The notes: generated by a model from the letters alone, not told the origin. A stretch of 64,000 nt of DNA from Straminergon stramineum (GCA_963920665.1 OY987267.1:25172001-25236000), one strand, 5' to 3'; counted from the first letter of the stretch, positions 36,885 through 48,536 are shown. Numbers and translations: made by a program.

Positions 36885-36972
36885 TTTTAGAAGGACCCTA
36901 CCCCCCATCATGAAAGTATTTATCAAAGTACTCCAATTATTGGACCAACAAGTGCATTATTTGTTTCCATAG

Positions 36973-37224
36973 TTAACCCCTAAGCACCCTAGCTCCTCAA
37001 ATACGACCTCTCCAAAATGAAAGGTTGCCCTATTTGTCTATTATAATATTTTCAATGGTATGGTGAAATCATTTGTCATTTCCCCCACATGCTCTGGGCT
37101 TGTCTCCACTACCAATCGATATAGTGAATCTTGTGAATTTCAGTAAAATACTCTAGGCGCTCTAGGTTTAACAACGAAGTAAGCCATCAAACCTCTTAGG
37201 TCTATAGCGTCCTTACAAGGTTAA
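36973..37224. mobile_element. Possible TTAA-bounded element, 252 bp
   Basis: The left end TTAACCCCTAAGCACC fits the TTAA family ends. The right end CGTCCTTACAAGGTTAA is a weaker inverted match. No second copy was found in the window. Confidence 0.5.
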
Positions 37225-37871
37225 AGCATGATGTGCATTGACCCACCCTAATTTTTCAAAGATATGCATATGGTTAGATTAATTGTTGCATGAACCATGT
37301 TTTTTCAACTAAATTTGAAACCAAAAATTGAGAATTCCTTCTTATATTGGTTATAGATTGAATAATTGTAAAATTTACATTATTTTTTCTTTGAGTTCAA
37401 GTTGTGAAGTTCTAATTATGGTGATATTTCAAGATTTTGGTTTTATTTATTTATTCAAGTCATAGTTAAAGTGTCATTCTTGAAACTCAAAAAGTTATTT
37501 TTTCAAGTTAAATATACTTGTATCTCTTTAACTATAGAATGTTTGGGAAACAAATTTCAAAATTCATACCATACAAATACAAGATATTGATTAATACAAG
37601 AATCTACGAGCATCTAGATGAATGAAGAAAACATATTATATGTGCTTTGTATTCATGTGGATATGTTTGTGTTCATACATTCCTTTCTTGTACAAAATTT
37701 GAACGTCTCATCTATAGGGGGTAAATTTAGCTCAACTAATTTTTTGTGTGCATTGATGATGCTTTGATGATACTTTGATTCTTTGTAATAAGGCAAGTGA
37801 CAAATGAGTGAAAATCCTCCTTCATTTCTCAATATGCATCTCCAAGAGATTTATTTATTTATTTATTTATT
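37225..37871. other. AT-rich intergenic DNA ending in a (TTTA)n microsatellite
   Basis: No gene was recognised. From 37850 a run of TTTA units leads directly into the TTAA edge of the next element. Confidence 0.5.
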
Positions 37872-38645
37872 TTAACTCCTAAAGGACCAAGTCGCATTTT
37901 TGACAACTTGGCGTTTTGGGTCATCCATAGTTTATTTTGGAGCCAAGGCAACTCAAACAATTCAAAAAAATCATTTTTCCAAGAAAGAACAATTTGAAAT
38001 TGCTTTTCTAGATTTAAGTATATGTGGAAAGCTTTGAGTCATTTCTTTTTAATTAATGAGATTGAGGGCAATCCTAAAATAAACTACTCTACTCTAAAAT
38101 AAACTTTGAAGTCCTTTCTTTAATTGAGTTTTCAATGTTGTTTAAAAAAAAATCATAGGATGTAACTTAGATTTTTTATTACAACATTACAACCATTAGG
38201 ATTGGCATTTTTGAATTCCATTATGAAATTCTTAACAATTTTGTATTTTATATCATTATCTATTTCTTTCTACTTACAATTTTTTTCAATCATGAAATAT
38301 TTTTTGTTGAATGTTTTTATATGTATCCCCCACTTAATATTTCTTCAACATATTGTGGGGAGTTTCAAGTTGTAGGATCTATTCATTTTTGGATTAAAAG
38401 TTTGAAATCTAAGCATTTGGGAAGAGTTGAAAATACTTTAAAAAAAATGTAAGCATCATGATCTTTCAATTGGTAAGGTTTCTTATTCAAAAATATCAGG
38501 AGGGTGTACTCTAACAAGTTAATGAAAAGATCTAGTAGTTGGAATTGTTAAAAAAAAATATAGATGAAGATTTTCATCTTGCTTTCAAGACTAGAATTTT
38601 GAAGCAATTTTGAACTTCCAAAAAAGAAAGAACTATAGGGGTTAA
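37872..38645. mobile_element. TTAA-bounded element, 774 bp
   Basis: The left end TTAACTCCTAAAGGACC resembles that of the 602-bp element. The right end is CTATAGGGGTTAA. TTAA lies at both edges and the interior is AT-rich and non-coding. The right terminal repeat is only about 12 bp with mismatches. Confidence 0.65.
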
Positions 38646-39086
38646 GAAATAAGACATGTAGAAAAAATGACCAAAGTAACCTTGTAAAGAAATTGTGGAC
38701 CTAAAAGGTTCGATGTATGTCTTCACTATTAACTATAAAAACAAACAATGCACCTATTGGTCCAATATTCAAAGTATTTCGGTGACTCCCTTGGTCAAGG
38801 GGGAATGGGGTCCTTTGAAGGCTAACTTCTAAGATAGCTTGGTAGAAGGGGGAATGGACATCAAGAGCTTTGTTGCAAAACACCTCTTGATTTGAGAAGA
38901 TTCCAAATGTACGATCTTGTTTGCAAGTTTTCCTTCTCCTTCCATCTCTACAAGAAATAATTCAAAATCTTGCACATAGATCATGAGTATACATTGACCA
39001 AGCTAATCATATCCCTAATGACTAAACAAAAACTGTTTTTTTAGCATATTTGGATGGATGTACTTCATCCATTTCATATTATCAAC
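38646..39086. other. Intergenic DNA, nothing recognised
   Basis: No gene or element terminus was recognised. Confidence 0.45.
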
Positions 39087-39310
39087 AACCCTCCATTGCA
39101 TCAGTACAGTCACATTATTGTTGTGATGGGGTAACAATCCAATAATGAAATAGTACTATTAGCAATACTGCAAATAGTATTGTAACAATACATTTTCAGT
39201 AGGTATATTGAAAATGTATTGTTACAATACTATTTGCAATATTGCAATAGTATTATTTTAGTATTGGACTATATTACCCCATTGCAACAGTACTGATGTA
39301 ATGGGGGGTT
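39087..39310. mobile_element. Long foldback MITE (224 bp) upstream of the methyltransferase gene
   Basis: The edges AACCCTCCATTGCATCAGTAC and the inverse GTACTGATGTAATGGGGGGTT pair, and pairing continues inwards through GGGGTAA/TTACCCC and CAATACTATTTGCA to a loop of about 10 bases near 39199-39208. Each arm is about 110 bp with modest mismatches. It lies about 510 bp before the start codon at 39821. Confidence 0.8.
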
Positions 39311-39820
39311 ACTTTCCTGAGGAGTCTCTCAAAATGCTCTGGCGCTCTTTCAGATCATCAGAATAAGTGGCGGTTATAAGTGTCCCTACCTTTGTAATAA
39401 AGGATTTTGCTGGTGTCTGTTTCCCTTACCAGAAAGGAAAGTTCTCCATTTTGCCGCCCACCAAATGAACGAAAATAGTCGAGTCTCGGATGAAATCTGG
39501 AATAGATCGAAGAGAGTCATCGGAGTTCGTCAGGTGGGTTGAAGCCCTTCTGCCGCTCCTTCGCCCATTTGAAATCCCCGCGGGGTTCTGGGAATTTGAA
39601 CTCTCGGAACGTCCCTGTCTTGTCGTTGCCCTTCTAGTATTTTCAAATTCGCAAATTAGGGTTTAGGGTTAAATTGATACGAGGAAACAGTAGAAATTCT
39701 TCAGACTCTTGGTGTTTTTCCCGTAATGCAATCAAGTGTAGTCCCTGCTTCAGAGTTGTTTCTGGCTTTTCAAGGTTCAGGTCGAAGGAGATATGCTAAA
39801 TCAGACTACGCAAATTAGCC
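39311..39820 (+). promoter_or_regulatory. Promoter and leader of the MePCE-like gene, with a telo-box
   Basis: This 510-bp stretch is GC-richer than the DNA before it. At 39656-39671 it carries two overlapping plant telomere motifs on the plus strand (TTAGGGTTTAGGGTTA), read on the minus strand as AAACCCTAA, the telo-box element known from plant promoters of growth-linked genes. The start-codon context is GCCATGG. A TATA box and the exact transcription start cannot be fixed by eye. Confidence 0.5.
39656..39671 (-). promoter_or_regulatory. Telo-box (AAACCCTAA) in the leader region
   Basis: Two telomere-type units in a row, 150 bp before the start codon. Telo-boxes are known protein-binding cis elements in plants; function here is inferred from position. 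Confidence 0.55.
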
Positions 39821-42800
39821 ATGGAGGAAGTGTTTGGGGCACAGGACGATCCCGTTGTTGACAGCATGCCGTCTGGTAAGCAAGCCCAACCGCAAAAGGA
39901 GAAATCATCGAATGGGAAGAAACGGAAAGTGATCTTCCAATACGGCAATTACAACCGCTACTATGGGTACCGGGTAGGAGCCTCTCACTCCGTTGGATTC
40001 TTAATTTGAAATTTATGTTGTGCTCCCTCTCTTGTTGACGATTGGAGAAGTAGATTAGCGCTTGAATCCTAAACCCTAATTTGCAAGGTTGTTTTGGTTG
40101 TCTACGAGAGATCTAGTTCGTCTCTGGAAACCCTAAACCCTAACTTGCGTGAGGATAGTAAAGTAGAGGGTACTACCGGTTTGGCGTTACTTTATTCATT
40201 TTAATCAGTATGTAGGAGTGTTTCTCACTGGGAAATCTCTCAATTGATTTTTGGAGAGATCTCTATGGGGGCAAGAGCCAAATCTGCAAATCCGAAATGG
40301 TATAGTAGGCAACCCAAATTTTATTCAAAGGTCGATGGCCATGTACATTTAGTCAAACCACGCCGACATCCAACTTGTTAATTGAAGGCCAACCTAGTGT
40401 ATTGGAAAAGATGAGTTGCTGTTGGTAAGAGGGGCCAGTCAATGGGAGATGGGATGAGGTTTTAGCATCCTCTACCTTTTATACTGAGACGTACGTATTC
40501 TTCACTGTGCAGGTCGGTAGCACTCTCGAATCAGATCCACGCATGAGTTTAATGCAGAAGACCTGGTTTGAGAACAAGGATGTCATCGATGTCGGTTGCA
40601 ACGAAGGCCACGTTACTATCTCTCTAGGTATTCCATGGTGTTGTTCTTGAAAGCGCGTTCCCATTCTTTCTAGGTACTCTGGGTCATTATTTTGAAAGTA
40701 CTTCTCAGTGATTACACCTTAAAGAACCAAGAGGTCCAAGTACGTTTTTGGAGTAGTTCTGAACAGGTCATAAGGGGATTTTCTTTCTTCATTGACACAT
40801 CCAATGTTCTTCACTTATTCTGGTTATACAAAATTTGGCCCCGTCTGGATTATATTTTTCAATTGAACCGGTCATTTTCAACTTTGAATTCTTGGTCCTT
40901 AAGGGTTTGATAGTGGACATACGAGTGCAGTTCTTCTTTCAGCAGCTGCTGTGATCGAGTTATATTCCAATGAGAAACTCACAGGAAGTTGATGGATGCA
41001 TTTGCAACAGTTCAAAAATACCGCGTACGAAGCATGTGTGGCATCGACATCGATCCAGGTGAGATTCACTGCCTTCGGATCATGTGATTTTTGTGCCTGG
41101 TTTAGGGTTAAGGGATTAGGGTTCTGATGATAAATAGATCTGGCAAAATTTCTATAATATTCTCGTGGCTTTCAGTTATTTCGAGTGGTCTCTGTTACTA
41201 AAAAATAATTTTTTAATTTGGGTCTTGTCTCCTTTTCAAGAGGATTTCAACACAGTAAAATTCATGCTTTTTGGTCATCGTTTGAACTATTTATGAATTT
41301 TTAAAGTTTTGTTCGTGAGCTAAAATGAAACCGTGGGTAGGTTTTCACTGTTTAACTGCTTTACAGTCGTCATGCTCACTAGATTCTCAATATTTCCTTG
41401 TCTGTAAAATTTACTCCCACTTATGGCCTGTCATGGCCTGCCCACGGCAAAAGGTTTCTCATGAGAGAGGGTTCACTACCTCGGTCCTCATTCGGTCTTC
41501 TGCTCTGTGGAAAATTTTCATCATATTACGACCGCTTTATTCAATGCTTTACTTGGTTCTGCCAAAATTTGGAGCTGAGAGACGAGAAAATCTTACGCAG
41601 TTCCTACATTTGCTATGAACAGGGTTGATTCATAAAGCTTGGAAAAATTTGGAGCTCGTAGCTGGGCTGACTGGAGGCAAGACTGTGAACAGTTTATATG
41701 AATGGGACGACTACATTTATGACGACGAAGTGGACTATAATTATTATTATTACGATGATGATGATGATAAGCCTGCCCTGACGGATAGCAGTGTATTGGC
41801 CACAACCACCGACGAGACTGAGGGTGGACTACAGGGTAAAGATCTTCTCGAGAGAGTGATTTTCAAGAATGCAAATGTTCTCCACTGCAATTTGCGCAGG
41901 AACGTCGTGGATACTGTGCTCTGGTAAAATTCTCCTCCCCTGGATATCTAAGGGTTCATCTATTATTGCATGCACTAATGTTGCAAATAGTACTTTTAGA
42001 AATCGAACTCGTTTCTGAGACTGGCAATACCCAGTATGCTTTCAAAGAAACTTCCTATTGGATGGATGCAGTGACTGGATGTGATGAATAGGAGCTAGTA
42101 GTCCTGTACAACATGCGGGGTTTAACTTGCTAATTGAATAGCGTCGACCTTGAGGCTTCCATACTTTATAAGCATATATCTCAGATGGTGAAGGTTGTGA
42201 ATGAAAAATAAATCTTCAGTATTGCAATATGATAGGGGACCTTGTAATTTCCATTGTCTCTGCATCATAGAATCTGGTTTGTTACATTCTCTTGAAATGT
42301 AATGCGTACTATAATCGACTATATCACATGAATTGTTTGCAGTTTGAGTGTAGTGAAGTGGATACACTTGAATTGGGGTGATGAAGGCCTTCTCGATTTT
42401 TTTATTAAGACGTATCGAGCACTTCGCCCGGTGAGAAATTTTTCTAGATCTTTTCTTACACTTCTTAGTGTCAACTTAGAAAGATTGTGTGAAGAGAATG
42501 TGGTCGCAGCCACCAATGTTTCCCAGTTATATTCACAAGAGAATATTCTGCACATGCGATCCACTACTGAATCTCCTCCATACTATGTGAACTCTTCGGG
42601 CCAGCTACATCTATGGCTGAACTTTTTCTGTTTCTAATCCCCACCGATAATAGAAGTTTTATTTTCCAAAGTTTTATTGGAAATGCTCAAACTCTATGTA
42701 ACATACTGCATTACTTTAATCACACTATCCACTTAGCTGTGAATTTTCTTGGGACTGGTTCGATGAATGCACAAGAATTTACCTAGTCCAGGTCTGACAT

Positions 42801-43749
42801 AATTTCAGCTCTGTACGATATATCACTGCTCACTTTGGCAGATGATTGTGAAATAATAGGGTGGAGCGTTCATCTTGGAGCCTCAACCATGGTCATCGTA
42901 TGAACGGAAGTGCAGAGTATCAGAGGTACTTTTCTTTAAATGCTTGCCTGCTTATGTTTATATATTCCCGAGTCAGTTTATATGTTGTAACATCCGAGTT
43001 TAAACAAAATGTATTTCAGCCCATGGTGGATGTACCTCCTTAACTTCTAGGCGCCCAAATGGCCAAGAGTTGTCACTTCTATCTATAGGAGTTGAAATAA
43101 ACCACTTAGGCAGCTTCATCGGACAGTTTATGCACAGTAGAAATATGTTTCAGGATTTACTAGAATTCACTATTTGCTTCCAAAGTGAACTTTCTGTTTT
43201 TTTGCTCAGGAGTTTTGAAATACAGTTATGGTAAGAAATGTATTAAATAGAGTTTTACTTTCAATCCAGGTATGTCGTAAGAACTTCAGGACCATGATTC
43301 TTCGACCAGATCACTTCCCTGGAATTCTCCTTGAACAGGTGAGATGATAGTCTCTGAAGCACCTTCAGTTGAAGTTTCTGCACTCGTATGATCTCGCACG
43401 AGTAAATCTGCTAGTTCTTGGTTAATTTAGGGACAACCATTATTACCACGGGCCTAAAATTGCCACCCCGAAACCATTGATAATGGCTATACCAACTATA
43501 TATCTTTTCAGTGTGAGGCTTTAAATCATCTACCAATAAAACTTTGAATATTCATCACCTATGCATACGGTATCCAAATTACGCATTGTTAGGCGCTAAC
43601 AAGAAAATATATACATTTGACCAGACTTAGTGACTTACACATCTCTGATTTAATTGCAGATTGGGTTCAAGTCATGCGAAGAGATCTCTCTGGAGGTTCC
43701 GAACAGCTCAAAAGGTTTTAGTCGACCTCTGTATTTGTTCACCAAGTGA
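39821..43749 (+). CDS. MePCE/Bin3-type RNA 5'-gamma-phosphate methyltransferase, eight exons
   Basis: Exons: 39821-39973, 40513-40627, 41011-41058, 41623-41923, 42343-42430, 42860-42925, 43270-43338, 43660-43749. All seven introns (321-564 bp) are GT-AG and frame is kept, giving 309 residues. The family uses S-adenosylmethionine to methylate the gamma phosphate at the 5' end of nuclear RNAs such as 7SK and U6. Visible signatures: FQYGNYNRYYGYR at about 37-49; SAM-binding motif I DVGCNEGH (77-84); GIDIDPGLIHKAW (100-112); LCLSVVKWIHLNWGDEGL (205-222), almost the animal family signature; ILEPQPWSSY (240-249); and the C-terminal KGFSRPLYLFTK. Residues 132-154 form an Asp/Tyr-rich insertion. At 309 residues it is near the family core, lacking the long N-terminal region of animal MePCE. 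Exact RNA substrate is inferred. Confidence 0.94.
40071..40143 (+). promoter_or_regulatory. Telomere-motif copies in intron 1
   Basis: AAACCCTAA occurs at 40071-40079 and the doubled AAACCCTAAACCCTAA at 40128-40143, within intron 1. Related TTTAGGGTTA and TTAGGGTT copies occur at 41101-41121 in intron 3. Clustering of telo-box motifs near the start of a plant gene suggests a regulatory role, or small interstitial telomere insertions. Confidence 0.5.
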
Positions 43750-44613
43750 GTCAGACAACCATTTTTTAGGATATAGACCTTGTGATACTTAAGTTTTTGG
43801 ATCTTCACAAAAAGATTATTGATAGACTTCTTACCATTTTGTGAAATGATTGCAAAGACATCACCGAACTGCAACGACTTGTGTGAGGCTGGCATTACTG
43901 GGTCATCAGAAGTAACTGGCAATTTTCAGACCTGAGACTATGTAATTACCTATGAAACCTAATTTGGTAACAGCACAATGCACCCTCCATGTGTACCGGT
44001 ATGTCAGAAATGTTAATGCAGATGAATGGATCACCTCCGAATGTATTCGATTTGTGTTCCGAGCCATGACGGAAGTAGAGTGACTGTCCATAACACAAGC
44101 TAAGGGCTACTGACACAGGCTTTTAGTTAAAGGGTAACGCGAACAGATGTACGGCAAATTCCAGCTCATTTATTATTGTCATTCGAAAGCCATCGTAGAA
44201 AGGTCCATCCCCCTTCCAAACCCAGGTTTCCATCAGTTGGCGGCACCACCGTAACTTGGAAGTTCCAACTGCTTGCTTCTAACTCCTTCGAATTATCCCC
44301 TGAAGCTACAGTAATAGATCACAGAACATCCACCAGAAGCGCACCAACTGATTGAGAACTAGGCAAGAGGAATCCATACATTAATACTACCTGACCGTCC
44401 CTTCAATAGTACTAGAACATTCAAAACATTCAAAACCTTGGCGAACGATCATTCGCCATTATAGACTGGATTATCATTGACAAAAGCAAACCAACACTAA
44501 ACTTAGTTCCTAGAAGACTCCAGACTCCACCCACTGAGCTAGTCGGTAGCAGCACCGCTTCCAGGAAGGAATTCACAAACTCGTGAGTGAGCTTGCTTTG
44601 GGGGATGCAAGAG
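43750..44613. other. Convergent intergenic spacer between two genes
   Basis: The plus-strand methyltransferase gene ends at 43749 and the minus-strand STIG1-like gene ends at 44614, so this 864 bp should hold both 3' untranslated regions and terminators. No poly(A) signal could be assigned with confidence and no element was recognised. Confidence 0.5.
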
Positions 44614-45614
44614 CTAGTGGCCTTGAACGCAGCTCTTCTTCACGTGGTCGTAGTTCCAGCCGTGCTTGCATTGCTGTCCACACTTGCCCCAGCTGCATTC
44701 ACAAAGTCATCGCCAGAAACAGTCAAGATATTTCACATCCATTGCAAAAAGGTCAGGTGAATTCCTATTCTACTTCGTGAAGCTTCACTTGATCAAACTC
44801 CAGATATAATTATCCACTCTACGTAAGTACTAAAACTTTTCGAAAGCATGAATCGAAATACGTACTTGCAGGTGGGCTCGCCCCACTTGAGAGTGCTGGT
44901 GCACTTGTTGCCGCACTTGCCGCAGTTGTAGATGTCGTGGCGCAAGTCCTTCTCGCACCCGTTGTATGCCTTGCCGTCGCAGTCCCCATAGCCGGGCTGG
45001 CACTTGGGGGGCTGGCTGCACTGGCCGTTCTTGCACTTGCCGTACTTGCACACGGTGCCGCACTTGCCGCAGTTGTAGGGGTCGTTGTTCAGGTCCTTCT
45101 CGCACCCGTTATATGCCTTGCCGTCGCAGTCCCCAAAGCCAGGCGGGCACTTGGGGGGCTGGCTGCACTTGCCGTACTTGCACTCGCCATAGTGGCACAC
45201 GATGCCGCAGTCGCCGCAGTTGTGGGGGTCGTTGTCGATGGAGGTCTCGCAGCCGGGATGGTTCCCTGGTTTGCAGCTCTTGTAGCCTTTTTTGCAACCC
45301 TGCTCCGCATCGGCAATCCCTGCAAATCGCAACATTCAATTCATCAAACGCATATATAGCCGACATGCATGCATGCATATCACCATCCATGGCATTAGAT
45401 GAAATGTAATGGCACTGACTCAATCTCTTCAAATCCAGCTCAAACAATACGAACACTTGATATAATTCATGAATGTAGACTGTAACAACAGCTGAACAGA
45501 GCGAGCTAAGGATAATGGAGATGGGGCATGGTGTGTATACATACCAACAAGGAGCACGAAAGCCAAAGCAATTGCCAGCAGGAGGAGCTGGCTTCCATGT
45601 CGAGTGGTCGCCAT
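44614..45614 (-). CDS. STIG1-like secreted cysteine-rich protein, three exons, 200 residues
   Basis: Minus strand: exon 1 45614-45545, exon 2 45319-44866, exon 3 44692-44614. Introns of 225 and 173 bp are GT-AG and in frame. The product starts with a signal peptide (MATTRHGSQ, then a hydrophobic run to about residue 24, cleavage likely after ADA), so it should be secreted to the cell wall or apoplast. The mature part has 26 cysteines in three repeats spaced exactly 49 residues apart (starting at Cys32, Cys81, Cys130), each with GCE, a D-x2-NCG-x-CG-x2-C core and a following G-x-C. The NCGxCGxxC core is the hallmark of stigma-specific STIG1 proteins. Repeats 2 and 3 are nearly identical in DNA, a recent 147-bp duplication. 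Exon 3 adds CNWGKCGQQC and a basic tail. Its role here is unknown. Confidence 0.9.
45363..45378. repeat. CATGCATGCATGCAT run in intron 1 of the STIG1-like gene
   Basis: Overlapping CATGCA (RY-type) motifs in the first intron. RY motifs bind B3-domain factors in plants; any role here is speculative. Confidence 0.5.
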
Positions 45615-48136
45615 CGCTGAAGGGGTGATCTGCTCGGAGTGAGTAGTACTCCGCTGGTAGCTAGAGCTGAAGAACGAGTCTCGACAGCGAAGAGGGAACA
45701 CCAAGAGCCGGCAGAGCAAGATCGACGTCGATGATGTGATGAGTGAGAGGAAGGGGAGTCCACCTTAAGTAGTGAAGGAAACGACTGCGCTAGCTGCGGT
45801 GAAATTGTGGAGTAGACTTCAGACAAATTTGACTCTTGATTTTTTATTTCCAGAGATGTTTTGCTTGGAAGGATGGCGTTTACCATTGCGAGGAGGGAGG
45901 TCAAGCTGGTGGATGTGCCATGCAGGGAATTATCCTGTGGGCGGTCTTGAATCTACTGTAGGAGGATAGTGGACAGTAACTTAAAACCAGCAGACCGTCG
46001 ATGTCCTAGCATACAACGGGTTCTCAACAGTGAGGATATCATGTTGTTACTGTTATTTTTTTAACACACGGGGAAACCTTACAGCAAAGCAATTAAGAGT
46101 CAACCAGATATTAAGTTTGTCAGCGAGAACTGATGAATATTGAGGCTCTTCAACTATCAACGGGTACTGCAAGTTACTTCCTATTGCCGCTCAGGCAGGC
46201 TCTTCGGCGTAACTATGTTGGGTACGATTGCCCATGCTACTATGCCCACTTGAAATGAACCTTACTGGAGTCAAACCCGGATTTTAAGAAGTGCTGTCCA
46301 TTTGTAGTGCGTCACCATGTAAGACTTTTTGAAAGAAATGTTAACAGCTGACTTGCAGAGGAGCAAAATCATCGTCATAGTGGATAAACTGGTCGAATTT
46401 CCAGAAAATGACACTTGTCCACGTCTCCACGAGCATGTCGGGAACCCAGATCTATAGTGTTTCTAGTTTCAAACTTCAGTTGCCTTAGTTAACCATCGAA
46501 GTATAACCACTGTTATGAATTACTGCTTCTTTCTGAAAAAGATCCGTGTTTCCTTTGTAAAACACGGGTCTTCTTCAAACACAGAGGGAGTAAGGTTGGA
46601 GGCTCGAATTTATGAATGTCATTTTCAATGGACCATAGAGACATGCATAAATTGTGCCAGAGGGTTCTGGATATGGGTCGCCCTTTCTGCAGTCAAGAAA
46701 GGACAGCATTGGTGTTTATTTTTTGGACACTGAGATCTTCACATTTGCTCCTCTGTTGAGCGTAGCTTGAAGTAGCACAATCATTCGTTCGTTTAGCTTA
46801 AAAAAACTGGAGTTAATGAAGTGTCTGAAATTTTGTTAAAGACTTCCATGAACCACGGTAAGCACTGCTGTAATTACTTTTTGGATGCATTTGTTCAATT
46901 CAAAGGCATGCTATGATCAGGACTAGCGCCCTATTCCATACTCACTTTAAAATTTTGTCTTTAATTCCATTTCACTTGAAAAATTTCAGAAAAATCAGCT
47001 GCTGACTACTTTTCCACTTCTTCCTATGCCAAAATTTTTTCCCAATTGGTTGGCCCCATGGATTTCCCAGGAGAGGCGTCTTTTTCCTTAGTTGCTCCAT
47101 TTCAGAGCCTCCTACCTTATTTCAAATGTGAACATAACATTGTTAACCAACCTAAACCATTCCCCTTGGAGGATGGATAATGCCTCCCTATATGCTTGAG
47201 ACAATTGAATTTAGTTTTCATTCATTTGGTTGGTTGGGTAGTTGCCATGGTGGGGGCTTCCCCTTCTTGTGGAAGTGAAAAGGACCCTCCAAAGTTGGTT
47301 AACAATGTTATGAATCATGTTGCTTCAATAACATCCAAGAGAGAGCAAGTCAAACTTTGTGCTTTTGTTGTAAGTTTCATCTATTACTTCAAGAGTGTGA
47401 GTCATTGAACCATCGAAAGACACAAATGATGTTAAATTTGAAAATCTTGAAAGGTCAACTAGGCTTTGTGCATATTGAAGAATGGATGATTTTCATTTGA
47501 TTTTTTGTGCAAATTTATTGATACTACATCCACATCATGGAGTTGAGATCAAGACATTTTAGTTGCTATTTTTGATTTCATATAGGGTTGTTTATAAAAA
47601 ATATGATACACTATCCATTGTACTCTAATGTTTAAACCTTTTTCCCTTAAATCTTGATTTTACAATCAAAACGATTTTTCTTGCTTTTGAAGTGTAGTTT
47701 CTACTCAATTTGGAAATTTTGAAAAATCCTTTAGATAAGTATTTTAGTGTTCAAGTTTGAAGTTGAAGATCAATAACTATGGATGTTTCTAAATATGGAG
47801 TGACACGGACATTATCTTTATACCACAAGATTCTACAATATTATGTACTTCTATTCTTAAAATTTAGATTTTTGAAACATGATTTACATTTGATACGAAT
47901 TATCTTTATTTTCTTCTCAAAGAATTCAAGATAATTTGAGTATTTAAAAAAAATAAAAATTTTATGACAAATATTAGACCTGTGATTTCATCTCTGAAAA
48001 ATAAATCCAAAAAAATTCTCTCATAGATAGTGAAGAAATAAAAGATACAAAGTGAGGGAGGGACTTTCAAGTTTGACTACAGTCATGGTCATAGGCTCTG
48101 TCCACAATTTGGGGGTTAAAATCTTTAATATCACCT
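45615..48136. other. 5' flank of the STIG1-like gene, then intergenic DNA
   Basis: The first ~350 bp (45615-45960) are the probable leader and promoter of the minus-strand gene; no TATA box was placed with confidence. An orphan Stowaway-type right end (ACAGAGGGAGTA) lies at about 46581-46592. The remainder is AT-rich with short frames and no recognised gene. Confidence 0.45.
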
Positions 48137-48536
48137 TAGGAGAGGCAACCTATTCTTGATCACTTCTCCATTCTAGCAGTACATAGTGGAGGAATTTTGA
48201 TTAGGAGGTGCTAACAATGATCAATGTTGGCATAGTTCCCGGTGCGTTGTGGAGCATTATAATTGGCTACAAGACTATTAATGTTGCAACCAACCCTTGT
48301 TAGATTTTATAACTTGCCTTTGGTCAAAAATAAGAAGGTTTGTATGACCAATTTGGGTGGAACAAAATCTTCAGCTAAAAAATTCACAGTAATTATGTTT
48401 TGGGAAATAAAAATTTGAAAAATTATAGAAACCTTATGAACTCTATTTCAGCACATGGAAAAATTTCCCACTGTTGAAACCTCCCTTGCAGATACGTGCA
48501 TCTGCAAAAGTGGTCAGAAATGGGTTGCCTCCCTTA
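48137..48536 (-). mobile_element. ~400-bp MITE family, copy 2 (inverted)
   Basis: The right end GGTTGCCTCCCTTA and the left end TAGGAGAGGCAACC are inverted repeats. The block is a reverse-orientation match to 55958-56360, sharing GGAAATTTCAAC / GTTGAAAC, CATAAGGTTTC, GACCTTC/GAAGGTTTG and CCAATTATAATGC. It is non-coding. Confidence 0.8.

Noticed and set aside
41325..41628. Frames inside intron 3 of the methyltransferase gene
   Set aside because: They read intron sequence between two well-supported exons and lack any domain.
44937..45409. Two plus-strand frames of 140-147 codons, one Ala/Val-rich and one Cys/Arg-rich
   Set aside because: They are antisense shadows of the repetitive GC-rich exon 2 of the STIG1-like gene.
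45089..45456. Alternative minus-strand frames over the STIG1-like exon
   Set aside because: Out of frame with the signal peptide and cysteine repeats; they arise from the same repeat.
46581..46592. Possible second Stowaway element
   Set aside because: Only a right-end motif (AGAGGGAGTA) is present; no inverted left end was found upstream.
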